From contig CALXTH010000120.1 of assembly GCA_944391365.1 (NCBI GenBank), positions 1-20,203 on the forward strand: a DNA stretch of 20,203 nucleotides. The letters run 5' to 3'. Made by a program: the position numbers and the translations under genes. How positions within the stretch are numbered: the stretch's first letter is position 1; every line of letters begins with the position of its first letter. The DNA is from an uncultured Alphaproteobacteria bacterium (GTDB taxonomy: Bacteria; Pseudomonadota; Alphaproteobacteria; RF32; CAG-239). The notes under the pieces were generated by a model that made no database searches, was not told where the DNA came from, and saw nothing but the letters and a program-made list of their open reading frames with translations. Below are positions 6,727-12,240 of the stretch, piece by piece.

Positions 6727-7641
6727 TTATAAGTTATAGTTAAAAACACGAACCGGCGCAATTCTGCGCGCGTCGATTCGCACAACCGCCACAAGCCTTC
6801 CCTGACACATTGCCACACCTTCCTCAGAACCGGCCTCACAGAAGCCATAACCGCGGGGCGAAAGGCTTTGTCCCATTTTCAGCTTTGCGGCATCTGCCTC
6901 CGACACAGCAATAACCGTGATGTCGCACAGAAATGTTTCCATCGGAAGCAAAAACTTTTTCAGATTTTCACCATACACTGTTTTTTCTAAATTTTCCAGC
7001 AAAATTTTTTGTTTCAGGTCAAAATTTCCGCATTTTGTCCTTCTGAGTGCCTGCAAATAGCCCTTTGAACCAAGTTTTCGGGCAATATCACGGCCAAGAG
7101 TCCGCACATAGGTTCCTTTTGAGCAGCACACTTTAAACTTTGCCCGATTCTCCGGCATCATCTCCAACAGGTTCAGCGCATAAATCTCAACCTCCCGTGG
7201 CGGCATTTCCACGACCACCCCGCGGCGAGCCAGATCATAAGCCCGCTGCCCGTTGATTTTAATGGCGGAATAAACCGGCGGCACCTGGACAATCCGCCCC
7301 AGAAACTGCGAAAGAACCCCTGAAATCTCCTCTTGATCCGGAAATTTTCCGCTTTCGGAAACAATCTGCCCTTCGGAGTCATCCGTATCCGTCTCGGCAC
7401 CAAACTGCAAAACAAATTCATATTCTTTTACACCATCGGTCACAAAAGGCAAAAGCTTGGTCGCCTCACCGAAAGCCACCGGCAAAACCCCCGTGGCAAA
7501 CGGGTCAAGCGTCCCGGCATGCCCGGCTTTCCGTGCCCGGAACAACCGCTTGGCCCGACGCACCACATCTGTCGAGCCCACACCACGGGCCTTGTCCACC
7601 ACCAGCCAGCCGTTTATATCTTCACCTTTGTTATGCTTCAT
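6727..7641 (-). CDS. truB: tRNA pseudouridine(55) synthase TruB
   Basis: TruB converts U55 in the T-loop of tRNAs to pseudouridine and has a tRNA-folding role. The 304-aa product shows the catalytic motif KAGHAGTLDPFATGVLP with the nucleophilic Asp at about residue 46. Other visible segments are PPVYSAIKINGQRAYDLAR and the KGTYVRTLGRDIARKLG stretch. The C-terminal part (from about 240) fits the PUA-like domain found in bacterial TruB. The ATG at 7641 is preferred: a purine/G-rich CGGGGCG lies upstream and the N-terminus MKHNKGEDINGWLVVDKA fits. An in-frame TTG six codons upstream is less likely. It begins the truB-rpsO operon, with a possible promoter overlapping the end of arsR. Confidence 0.96.
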   Translation of the reverse strand: MKHNKGEDINGWLVVDKARGVGSTDVVRRAKRLFRARKAGHAGTLDPFATGVLPVAFGEATKLLPFVTDGVKEYEFVLQFGAETDTDDSEGQIVSESGKFPDQEEISGVLSQFLGRIVQVPPVYSAIKINGQRAYDLARRGVVVEMPPREVEIYALNLLEMMPENRAKFKVCCSKGTYVRTLGRDIARKLGSKGYLQALRRTKCGNFDLKQKILLENLEKTVYGENLKKFLLPMETFLCDITVIAVSEADAAKLKMGQSLSPRGYGFCEAGSEEGVAMCQGRLVAVVRIDARRIAPVRVFNYNL

Positions 7642-7671
7642 AAATCGCCCCGAAAACAAATTTTTTCTTTT

Positions 7672-7700
7672 GATTTATCAGCAAACCCGCCCGGTGTCAA
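7672..7700 (-). promoter_or_regulatory. Possible promoter of truB-rpsO
   Basis: A perfect -35 box TTGACA (7695-7700) overlaps the arsR stop codon. A weak -10 (TAAATC, 7672-7677) lies 17 bp away. Read-through from arsR is an alternative. Confidence 0.4.
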
Positions 7701-8002
7701 CTTTTCTCTGCCGCTCCGGCCGAAACACGATAAAAACCGTTCAGCAAATGCAGCAAAGCAACAATCCGCTCATCTTTTATTGAATAAAAAACATTCTGCC
7801 GCACCCGCCGCCGTTTAACAAGCCCCTTTCGGTGCAACAGCGCCAAATGCTGTGACAACGCAGACTGGCTGAGCCCGACCAGAGCCTCAAAATCACCGAC
7901 CGGACGTTCACCCTGCAACATATAAAACATCAAAGCCAGACGCCGCTCGTTTCCCAAAGCTCGCAGCAATGACGCAACCGACAAAATAGGCAGCTCCGCC
8001 AT
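7697..8002 (-). CDS. ArsR/SmtB-family winged-helix transcriptional regulator
   Basis: This 101-aa dimeric winged-helix repressor type has the ArsR core: LLRALGNERRLALMFYML, a helix-turn-helix in VGDFEALVGLSQSALSQHLALL (about residues 35-56), and a wing KGLVKRRRVRQNVFYSI. The GLSQSALSQHL segment resembles the BigR/SqrR/YgaV branch, whose members sense persulfide or redox through two cysteines. This protein has no cysteine at all, so that mechanism and thiol-based metal sensing are excluded; the ligand is unknown. The ATG at 8002 is set by an AGGAGG Shine-Dalgarno sequence 5-6 nt upstream. The gene is followed 55 bp later by truB. Upstream lies a terminator hairpin and a long palindrome that may control it. 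No obvious target gene such as a transporter or oxidase is adjacent. Confidence 0.9.
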   Translation of the reverse strand: MAELPILSVASLLRALGNERRLALMFYMLQGERPVGDFEALVGLSQSALSQHLALLHRKGLVKRRRVRQNVFYSIKDERIVALLHLLNGFYRVSAGAAEKS

Positions 8003-8036
8003 AACATCCTCCTCTCTCCCTAAAACCCCAAGAAAA

Positions 8037-8063
8037 ACCTGCGCCGCAAAAATAAGGCGCAGG
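8037..8063 (-). terminator. Intrinsic terminator or attenuator upstream of arsR
   Basis: CCTGCGCC pairs perfectly with GGCGCAGG around a 10-nt A-rich loop. On the minus strand it is followed by TTTTT. It lies 34 bp before the arsR start and directly after the long palindrome at 8068-8227. It may end a small transcript or act as an attenuator in the arsR leader. Confidence 0.75.
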
Positions 8064-8067
8064 CGGA

Positions 8068-8227
8068 TGTTTCCTAGCTGTAAGATAAACAAAACAGCTC
8101 CTACTTATTCTTTACAGCAGAGCCATAAAATTATTCGCGGGCATCCTGCCTGCATAAGACAAGAGCCAGCATAATAACTTTTAAGTCGCCATGCTGAAAC
8201 GACTGTTTATCTTACAGGGTAGGAACA
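8068..8227 (-). ncRNA. Long rod-like inverted repeat: candidate small RNA, structured leader or MITE
   Basis: The ends are complementary: TGTTTCCTAGCTGTAAGATAAACA at the left, and the right end in reverse complement reads TGTTCCTACCCTGTAAGATAAACA. A 13-nt asymmetric bulge follows, then a second complementary stretch (TTTACAGCAGAGCCATAAAATTATT against its counterpart at 8160-8200). A GC-rich apical part lies near 8135-8155. Just outside, GGCGGA (8062-8067) can pair with TCCGCC (8245-8250), and the terminator at 8037-8063 follows on the minus strand. The rod plus terminator suggests a minus-strand RNA of about 200-230 nt. No open frame, transposase or target-site duplication was found. Strand and function are inferred. 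Confidence 0.5.
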
Positions 8228-8310
8228 CCCTGACCGGCAAAACCTCCGCCGGCTGTAAAAAAGTTTAACATGCCAAACCTCAAAAAGCAATAGAGAAATT
8301 TTCCAGACAC

Positions 8311-8345
8311 AAAAAAAGTTCCGGACATTAAAGTCCGAAACTTTT
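8311..8345 (-). terminator. Intrinsic terminator of the 268-aa gene
   Basis: On the minus strand, AAGTTTCGGAC pairs with GTCCGGAACTT around TTTAAT, followed by a T-run. It starts about 6 nt after the stop codon of the gene at 8352-9158. Confidence 0.87.
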
Positions 8346-8351
8346 CCTTCA

Positions 8352-9158
8352 TCAACAACCAAGTGGCCGCCCGGCATGTACCCACAAATACAATTTGTCC
8401 CACAACATCCCGGCATATTCCCATAAATCATACAGAAACTCGCCCAATGTCCGCGGTGCAATAAACAAACCAAACTGCTTGGCATTTTTCTTCACATAAT
8501 TCACGTCCTGAAAAATCTTGTCACAACGTCTGATCATACTCGGCCGCGTCAAATCAATCCGGTCAAAATATCCCCGCTCGGGATTAAACAGCAAGACAAA
8601 TTCCTGCGCCCGCACTCTGACCTTAATCAGACAAGCCTGACTTGCCTCAAGATACTGGTGATCTTCACCAACCATGCGAAACACATCATACCCCTCACCA
8701 TTTATCTTTTCACAGACAACCTGATGAGCATTAAGCTCATTAATATCAGCCGTTAGACACCACAAAAAGCCAAAACGGACATCACCGGTTTCACTCAATT
8801 GCCGATATGTCAGACTGTGTTTCTCATAAAAATATGCCCCGTCGGCATATTTCTTTCCCAACCGTCTGGAATTCCCCTGAAGAGTCAGATGATAAAAAAC
8901 CTTCGCCGGCAAACCACAGTCTCTGGCATACAACAAACTCCCGTCCGACAGCAACTCAATGTCCTGAGCCTCTTCCGCCGCCACAGTCAATGTTTCAAGG
9001 TTAATAATCATTGTTGTCTCATCAGTCAGCAAAGCCCAGTTTTCCGACAATTCTTCAAACTTGCCTGTCACATTGGCCACACGGGCACAACTCCCCGGCC
9101 TGAACTTGAAAAGCACACTGGCCTCTCCGTTCCGAAATATTTTTCGTTTAACTTTCAT
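8352..9158 (-). CDS. Hypothetical protein, 268 aa
   Basis: I do not recognise the family. The protein has no signal peptide or membrane segment and looks soluble, with alternating short beta-prone stretches (FKFRPGSCARVANVTGKFEEL; TTMIINLETLTVAAEE; ACLIKVRVRAQEFVLLFNPERGYFDRIDLT). The C-terminal part is helical and aromatic (TLGEFLYDLWEYAGMLWDKLYLWV). Six cysteines are scattered without a metal-binding pattern. The ATG at 9158 is the natural start. It has its own promoter (9205-9233) and a strong terminator, so it is monocistronic. It lies within the region that separates rbfA from truB, which are often neighbours in other bacteria. The promoter resembles those of two other unknown genes in the window (2836-3333 and 17253-17690). 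Confidence 0.78.
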   Translation of the reverse strand: MKVKRKIFRNGEASVLFKFRPGSCARVANVTGKFEELSENWALLTDETTMIINLETLTVAAEEAQDIELLSDGSLLYARDCGLPAKVFYHLTLQGNSRRLGKKYADGAYFYEKHSLTYRQLSETGDVRFGFLWCLTADINELNAHQVVCEKINGEGYDVFRMVGEDHQYLEASQACLIKVRVRAQEFVLLFNPERGYFDRIDLTRPSMIRRCDKIFQDVNYVKKNAKQFGLFIAPRTLGEFLYDLWEYAGMLWDKLYLWVHAGRPLGC

Positions 9159-9204
9159 ATAATAACAAATAAAAATAAAACATAAAAATTATTGAATACC
9201 TGAC

Positions 9205-9233
9205 AACATACATCATATTTAGACAAAAATCAA
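9205..9233 (-). promoter_or_regulatory. Promoter of the 268-aa gene
   Basis: On the minus strand, TTGATT (9228-9233) and TATGTT (9205-9210) are 17 bp apart. The sequence TTGATTTTTGTCTA closely resembles the -35 regions at 3394-3399 and 17764-17769. Confidence 0.55.
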
Positions 9234-9252
9234 CCGTTTTTTTACAAACAGC

Positions 9253-9281
9253 TTGACTCTTCCACACAAAACAAGCATAAT
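9253..9281 (+). promoter_or_regulatory. Promoter of the 123-aa lipoprotein gene
   Basis: TTGACT (9253-9258) and CATAAT (9276-9281) are 17 bp apart, about 30 bp before the start codon. It is divergent from, and close to, the promoter of the 268-aa gene. Confidence 0.68.
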
Positions 9282-9311
9282 CTTTTCCATAACATTATAA
9301 TTTTAGATATT

Positions 9312-9683
9312 ATGAAAACAATAAATCTCTGGGTCATCATGCTGACAAGCATCATCACCCTGGCATCATGCCGAAGTTCACATCTTCCTGCAAACCTGCG
9401 AGCCGACTACTTTCTGTTAACTCCGCAAAATGTTAAGGAATATCTTGAAAGAGACGGCTTCTCAGTCCAAAAAATCAAACTGATGATTTACCAGAACCGT
9501 CCGGTTTGGCTGGTCGAAGCCCGGGAAGACAATATGCTGATGGAAATCTATGGCTTCCGCTACTTTGTCCCGGAAGACAACATCCGGCTGATTATTCCGT
9601 CCACCGATGACCTGATTCTCTATCATGGTGCCGTCCTCAACATCAAAGATGATGACGGCCTCTATCTGGAACTGGAGCACTGA
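9312..9683 (+). CDS. Small predicted lipoprotein, 123 aa
   Basis: The N-terminus is a lipoprotein signal: a hydrophobic stretch (LWVIMLTSIITLASC) with lipobox L-A-S-C, Cys at residue 20, followed by RSSHLP. The mature part (about 103 residues) is acidic and rich in beta-prone segments (KIKLMIYQNRPVWLVEARE; MEIYGFRYFVPEDNIRLIIPS; LILYHGAVLNIKDDDGLYLELEH). I do not recognise the family. It is the only plus-strand gene between rbfA and arsR, with its own promoter and a shared bidirectional terminator. The absence of Asp right after the Cys is compatible with outer-membrane sorting, by the E. coli rule only. Confidence 0.82.
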   Translation: MKTINLWVIMLTSIITLASCRSSHLPANLRADYFLLTPQNVKEYLERDGFSVQKIKLMIYQNRPVWLVEAREDNMLMEIYGFRYFVPEDNIRLIIPSTDDLILYHGAVLNIKDDDGLYLELEH

Positions 9684-9693
9684 TTTCACTGAC

Positions 9694-9730
9694 AAAAATG
9701 CGCTGAACCATACCCGGACAGCGCATTTTT
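9694..9730. terminator. Bidirectional terminator between the lipoprotein gene and rbfA
   Basis: AAAAATGCGCTG pairs perfectly with CAGCGCATTTTT. The T-run on each strand serves the lipoprotein gene (plus) and rbfA (minus), which converge here. Confidence 0.92.
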
Positions 9731-9749
9731 CTTTCTATACAAAAAATTT

Positions 9750-10142
9750 TTAGTCCTCAGAAACCGGCGCCTGCAAATCCCGCGCCACTTTCGGATCACG
9801 CAACAGTTTCTCAATCTTGTCAACTTCTTCAAAACTCTTGTCAATTTTAAAGTTCAGCTCCGGCACATAACGCAGCTCGGTCTTAGACATAATCACCTTG
9901 CGCAAATAATTTGACGCCAATTGCAATCCGCCGATAACCTCCAGTTCTTTGTCCTTATCTGAGGTAATCAAATAAACGGTAGCATACTTCAAATCCGGCG
10001 AAACCCTGACCTCCATAATCGTCACCAAAGTTCCGACCCCTTGCAAATTATGAATTTCATCCCGCTCAATCTGCTTGGCAATAATCTTCTTGATTTCCTG
10101 CCCGACCCTGAGCTGACGCTGTGATGGCTCTTTTTCTGCCAT
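9750..10142 (-). CDS. rbfA: 30S ribosome-binding factor A
   Basis: RbfA binds the 5' end of 16S rRNA and supports late small-subunit maturation, notably in the cold. The 130-aa product has a family-typical N-terminus (SQRQLRVGQEIKKIIAKQI), the central VTIMEVRVSPDLKYATVYL stretch and the KIDKSFEEVDKIEKLL segment. The ATG at 10142 has an AAGGA Shine-Dalgarno sequence 7 nt upstream. RbfA genes commonly lie between infB and truB. Here neither is adjacent: the rpsF-rpsR-rplI operon is upstream, and a lipoprotein gene, a hypothetical gene and arsR separate it from truB. A promoter at 10174-10202 probably serves it. Confidence 0.95.
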   Translation of the reverse strand: MAEKEPSQRQLRVGQEIKKIIAKQIERDEIHNLQGVGTLVTIMEVRVSPDLKYATVYLITSDKDKELEVIGGLQLASNYLRKVIMSKTELRYVPELNFKIDKSFEEVDKIEKLLRDPKVARDLQAPVSED

Positions 10143-10173
10143 AAAAATATCCTTGTCAAATCAAATCTATCCA

Positions 10174-10202
10174 ACCGTACCACACCCGCCATCAATAATC
10201 AA
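10174..10202 (-). promoter_or_regulatory. Possible rbfA promoter
   Basis: On the minus strand, TTGATT (10197-10202) and TACGGT (10174-10179) are 17 bp apart. The -10 box is weak. The position, 30 bp before rbfA and after the palindrome, is suitable. Confidence 0.4.
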
Positions 10203-10256
10203 CAAAAAAAAGACCAGATAAAACCTCATACCATAAATAAGACATATATATAATAA

Positions 10257-10316
10257 GAGTTGGGAAAACACACGGTAATGTACATAAACATACATAACTT
10301 AGCATTTTCCCAACTC
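10257..10316. repeat. Palindrome with GTACAT-type centre between rplI and rbfA
   Basis: GAGTTGGGAAAA at the left pairs with TTTTCCCAACTC at the right. The inner arms are less perfect and meet at ATGTAC-ATAAA-CATACAT. The right half contains ATACATAACTTAGC, close to GTACATGACTTAGC at the start of the L units near 6044 and 6377. It is probably a short relative of that repeat family. It could also help terminate rplI, although the T-run beyond it is weak. Confidence 0.7.
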
Positions 10317-10317
10317 T

Positions 10318-10335
10318 GTATCAGATAACTGATAC
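10318..10335. terminator. Small hairpin after rplI
   Basis: GTATCAG-ATAA-CTGATAC is a perfect 7-bp stem, 7 bp beyond the rplI stop codon. There is no T-run on the minus strand, so it is more likely a 3'-end-stabilising hairpin than a full terminator. Together with the adjacent palindrome it forms a complex 3' region. Confidence 0.45.
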
Positions 10336-10342
10336 GGCTCTT

Positions 10343-10828
10343 TTATTGAGCAGCAAAAGCCTTTGCCTGTTTCCGGGCTTCATCTTCGGTTCTGGCCACA
10401 TTAACCAGAATGGTCTGGTTAACTTCCGGATGCAAATCCAGACGAACCTCATAAACACCAAGATCTTTAATCGGTCTTTCCAGAAAAACGCAACGACGCT
10501 CAACCTCAAAACCGGCTTCCTTGATTGCAGAAGCAATATCGCGGATAGTCACGGAACCATACAACTGACCGGTTTCGGCCGCCTGACGAATCAAAATAGC
10601 ACTAAAGCCTTTGAGAGCCTCAGCCTTTTTGTTAGCCTCGTCAAGCAAAGCCTGGTTATGAGCTTCCAGCTCGGCCTTTTTCTTTTCATACAGGGACACA
10701 TTCGCCTCTGTCGCGCGCAAAGCTTTCTTCGTCGGCAAAAGATAATTACGGGCATAACCGTTTTTAACAGTCACTTTGTCGCCCATTTTGCCCAGTTTAT
10801 CAACATGTTCCAGAAGAATAATTTCCAT
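10343..10828 (-). CDS. rplI: 50S ribosomal protein L9
   Basis: L9 binds 23S rRNA and spans two domains linked by a long helix. The 161-aa product has the N-terminal signature MEIILLEHVDKLGKMGDKVTVKNGYARNYLLP, the charged connecting helix (about 45-75), and the C-terminal rRNA-binding domain (about 80-150). The length is near the family norm. The ATG at 10828 has AAGGAG 8 nt upstream; the in-frame GTG three codons earlier overlaps the spacer and is not used. It is the third gene of the rpsF-rpsR-rplI operon, 18 bp after rpsR. Confidence 0.97.
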   Translation of the reverse strand: MEIILLEHVDKLGKMGDKVTVKNGYARNYLLPTKKALRATEANVSLYEKKKAELEAHNQALLDEANKKAEALKGFSAILIRQAAETGQLYGSVTIRDIASAIKEAGFEVERRCVFLERPIKDLGVYEVRLDLHPEVNQTILVNVARTEDEARKQAKAFAAQ

Positions 10829-10846
10829 ATTTCTCACTCCTTCCGA

Positions 10847-11074
10847 TTAATCAGCCACAAACGGAAGCAGGCCGATATAACGGGCGCGTTTAATAGCCCG
10901 GGCCAGCTCTCTCTGTTTTTTAACAGATACCGCGGTAATGCGGCTGGGAATAATTTTTCCTTTTTCAGAAATATATCTTGAAAGGAGCTTGACATCTTTG
11001 TAGTCGATTTTCAAAGCGTCTTCGCCGGAAAACGGACAAGCTTTTTTTCTTCTGAAGAATACCTGTTTAGCCAT
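10847..11074 (-). CDS. rpsR: 30S ribosomal protein S18
   Basis: S18 pairs with S6 on the platform of the small subunit. The 75-aa product has the family pattern FFRRKKACPFSG, then IDYKDVKLLSRYISEKGKI and KRARYIGLLPFV. The ATG at 11074 has a very good AAGGAGG Shine-Dalgarno sequence. It lies 10 bp after rpsF and 18 bp before rplI, the usual operon order. Confidence 0.97.
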   Translation of the reverse strand: MAKQVFFRRKKACPFSGEDALKIDYKDVKLLSRYISEKGKIIPSRITAVSVKKQRELARAIKRARYIGLLPFVAD

Positions 11075-11084
11075 TTTTTCCTCC

Positions 11085-11426
11085 TTATTCTTCACCGGCG
11101 GCAGCTTCTTTGTCGCTGTCCGCATCATTGGCACTGCTGAATTCGTCAACCTTAACCGTCATATAACGAATAATGTCTTCATTAAAACGCATAATGCGTT
11201 CAAATTCGGCAATTGCCGTTGCCGGAGCGGAAATGTTCATCAGAACATAATGGCCCTTGCGGTTTTTCTTAATACGATAAGCCAGGTTTTTCAGACCCCA
11301 GTTATCAACTCTGACAACTTCGCCACCCTCTTTTTTAATCACATTGGTGAGTTCTTCAACAATGCTGTTCACCTGAGAAGCGCCCAAGTCCTGACGTGCA
11401 ATCAGCACGCTTTCATAATTAGTCAT
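11085..11426 (-). CDS. rpsF: 30S ribosomal protein S6
   Basis: S6 forms a heterodimer with S18 in the small subunit. The 113-aa product has MTNYESVLIARQDLGASQVNSIVEEL, the VVRVDNWGLKNLAYRIKKNRKGHYVLMNI core and an FERIMRFNEDIIRYMTVKV end. An acidic tail follows (SSANDADSDKEAAAGEE), common in S6 proteins. The ATG at 11426 has AAGGAG upstream; the open frame continues 42 codons further but that part is the structured leader. It is the first gene of the operon with rpsR and rplI. Confidence 0.97.
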   Translation of the reverse strand: MTNYESVLIARQDLGASQVNSIVEELTNVIKKEGGEVVRVDNWGLKNLAYRIKKNRKGHYVLMNISAPATAIAEFERIMRFNEDIIRYMTVKVDEFSSANDADSDKEAAAGEE

Positions 11427-11550
11427 AAACAAAATCTCCTTATGGATTCTCAACAACGCCCGGATGACAAGACCAAAAAGACGGCTGCATCCCGACATAA
11501 ACACATGTATAGCCCGGATTTTTTCATCAATCCGAGCAAGGAACCTCTGC
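11427..11550 (-). promoter_or_regulatory. Structured rpsF leader, candidate S6:S18 autoregulatory element
   Basis: The ~120-nt leader has two visible hairpins. One is CTCGGATT with AATCCGGG (about 11511-11536). The other is GGATG with CATCC (about 11461-11492), which encloses a GCCG-containing internal loop. S6:S18 complexes in many bacteria bind an rpsF leader motif with a conserved CCG in a bulge. The second hairpin is compatible with that, but I cannot confirm the exact fold by eye. Confidence 0.45.
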
Positions 11551-11578
11551 ACTATACACGCATTTATTTATTTTGCAA
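11551..11578 (-). promoter_or_regulatory. Promoter of the rpsF-rpsR-rplI operon
   Basis: On the minus strand, TTGCAA (11573-11578) and TATAGT (11551-11556) are 16 bp apart. This gives a leader of about 115-120 nt. Confidence 0.68.
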
Positions 11579-11911
11579 GCATTTTTTGTCAAAACCTTCT
11601 CTTGTCTTATATTCATTTCACAAAACACACAATTAAAACCATAACCACCAAGATTATTACGATCAACAAGGCCATTAACTCACAAATAATCTATACCATT
11701 ACGACTATAATAAGAAGAAATCCAATACCAATTATTTGTTAAACTTTGCCCTCCAACAATAGAATATGCAGATAAGATAATTATGAATTTGGAAATTTCA
11801 AGGAAACACCTGCAATCCAAAACCTTCCGACATAAAACCGATATTTATCATATATTAATCATTTCCGTTCTATACTATCCAAAGAAGACTTTTTAACGCG
11901 GATACAAGAAA
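11579..11911. other. AT-rich spacer between divergent rpsF and lipoprotein genes
   Basis: This 333-bp stretch is AT-rich and partly low in complexity (11630-11720). No credible gene is present: the open frame there reads as a repetitive Ile/Thr string. A weak inverted similarity exists (AACTCACAAATAATC near 11680-11693 against ATTATTTGTTAAAC near 11730-11743). A TATACT (11871-11876) lies 35 bp before the lipoprotein gene and may be its -10 box, but no good -35 is present. Confidence 0.4.
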
Positions 11912-12238
11912 ATGCGCCGACACTTTTTCACATACGGACTGCTGGCTCTGTTGCTGAGTTCCTGCCACAGCCTGAACGGCATCACTCATTATCAGCCGGC
12001 ACCGCCGGGCTATGCTAATGACCAGCCGAAAATAAGCCTGCTGAATCCCACCTCCCGCTATATCATCCATTGTTATGGCGACATGGGCGCGGCAGAAGAA
12101 TGTGCCCGCCATTATGAACAGAAAAACTATGTCCGTTACCGTGACATTCCCTACAAAACCGCCAACTATGACTTTCTCACCCGGGAAACCTTCCCGACGC
12201 GCCGCTGGCGGGAACATGAACGCACCCCGCGGTGGTAG
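11912..12238 (+). CDS. Small predicted lipoprotein upstream of comM, 108 aa
   Basis: The signal peptide MRRHFFTYGLLALLLSSC ends in lipobox L-S-S-C with Cys at residue 18. The mature part of about 90 residues has a proline-rich start (YQPAPPGY), an Asn/Ser stretch (SLLNPTSRYIIHCYGD) and a basic, aromatic tail (RYRDIPYKTANYDFLTRETF then RRWREHERTPRW). Two further cysteines (in IIHCYGD and EECARHY) could form a disulfide in the periplasm. I cannot name a family. The stop codon lies 2 bp before the comM start, so translation of the two is probably coupled. The promoter is unclear. Confidence 0.85.
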   Translation: MRRHFFTYGLLALLLSSCHSLNGITHYQPAPPGYANDQPKISLLNPTSRYIIHCYGDMGAAEECARHYEQKNYVRYRDIPYKTANYDFLTRETFPTRRWREHERTPRW

Positions 12239-12240
12239 CC

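Noticed and set aside
8068..8227. Insertion sequence with 24-bp terminal inverted repeats
   Set aside because: There is no transposase frame and no target-site duplication. A non-autonomous element stays possible and is listed as an alternative.
11464..11742. Ile/Thr-rich plus-strand frame in the AT-rich spacer
   Set aside because: Low-complexity translation, overlap with the rpsF leader and promoter, and no ribosome-binding site.
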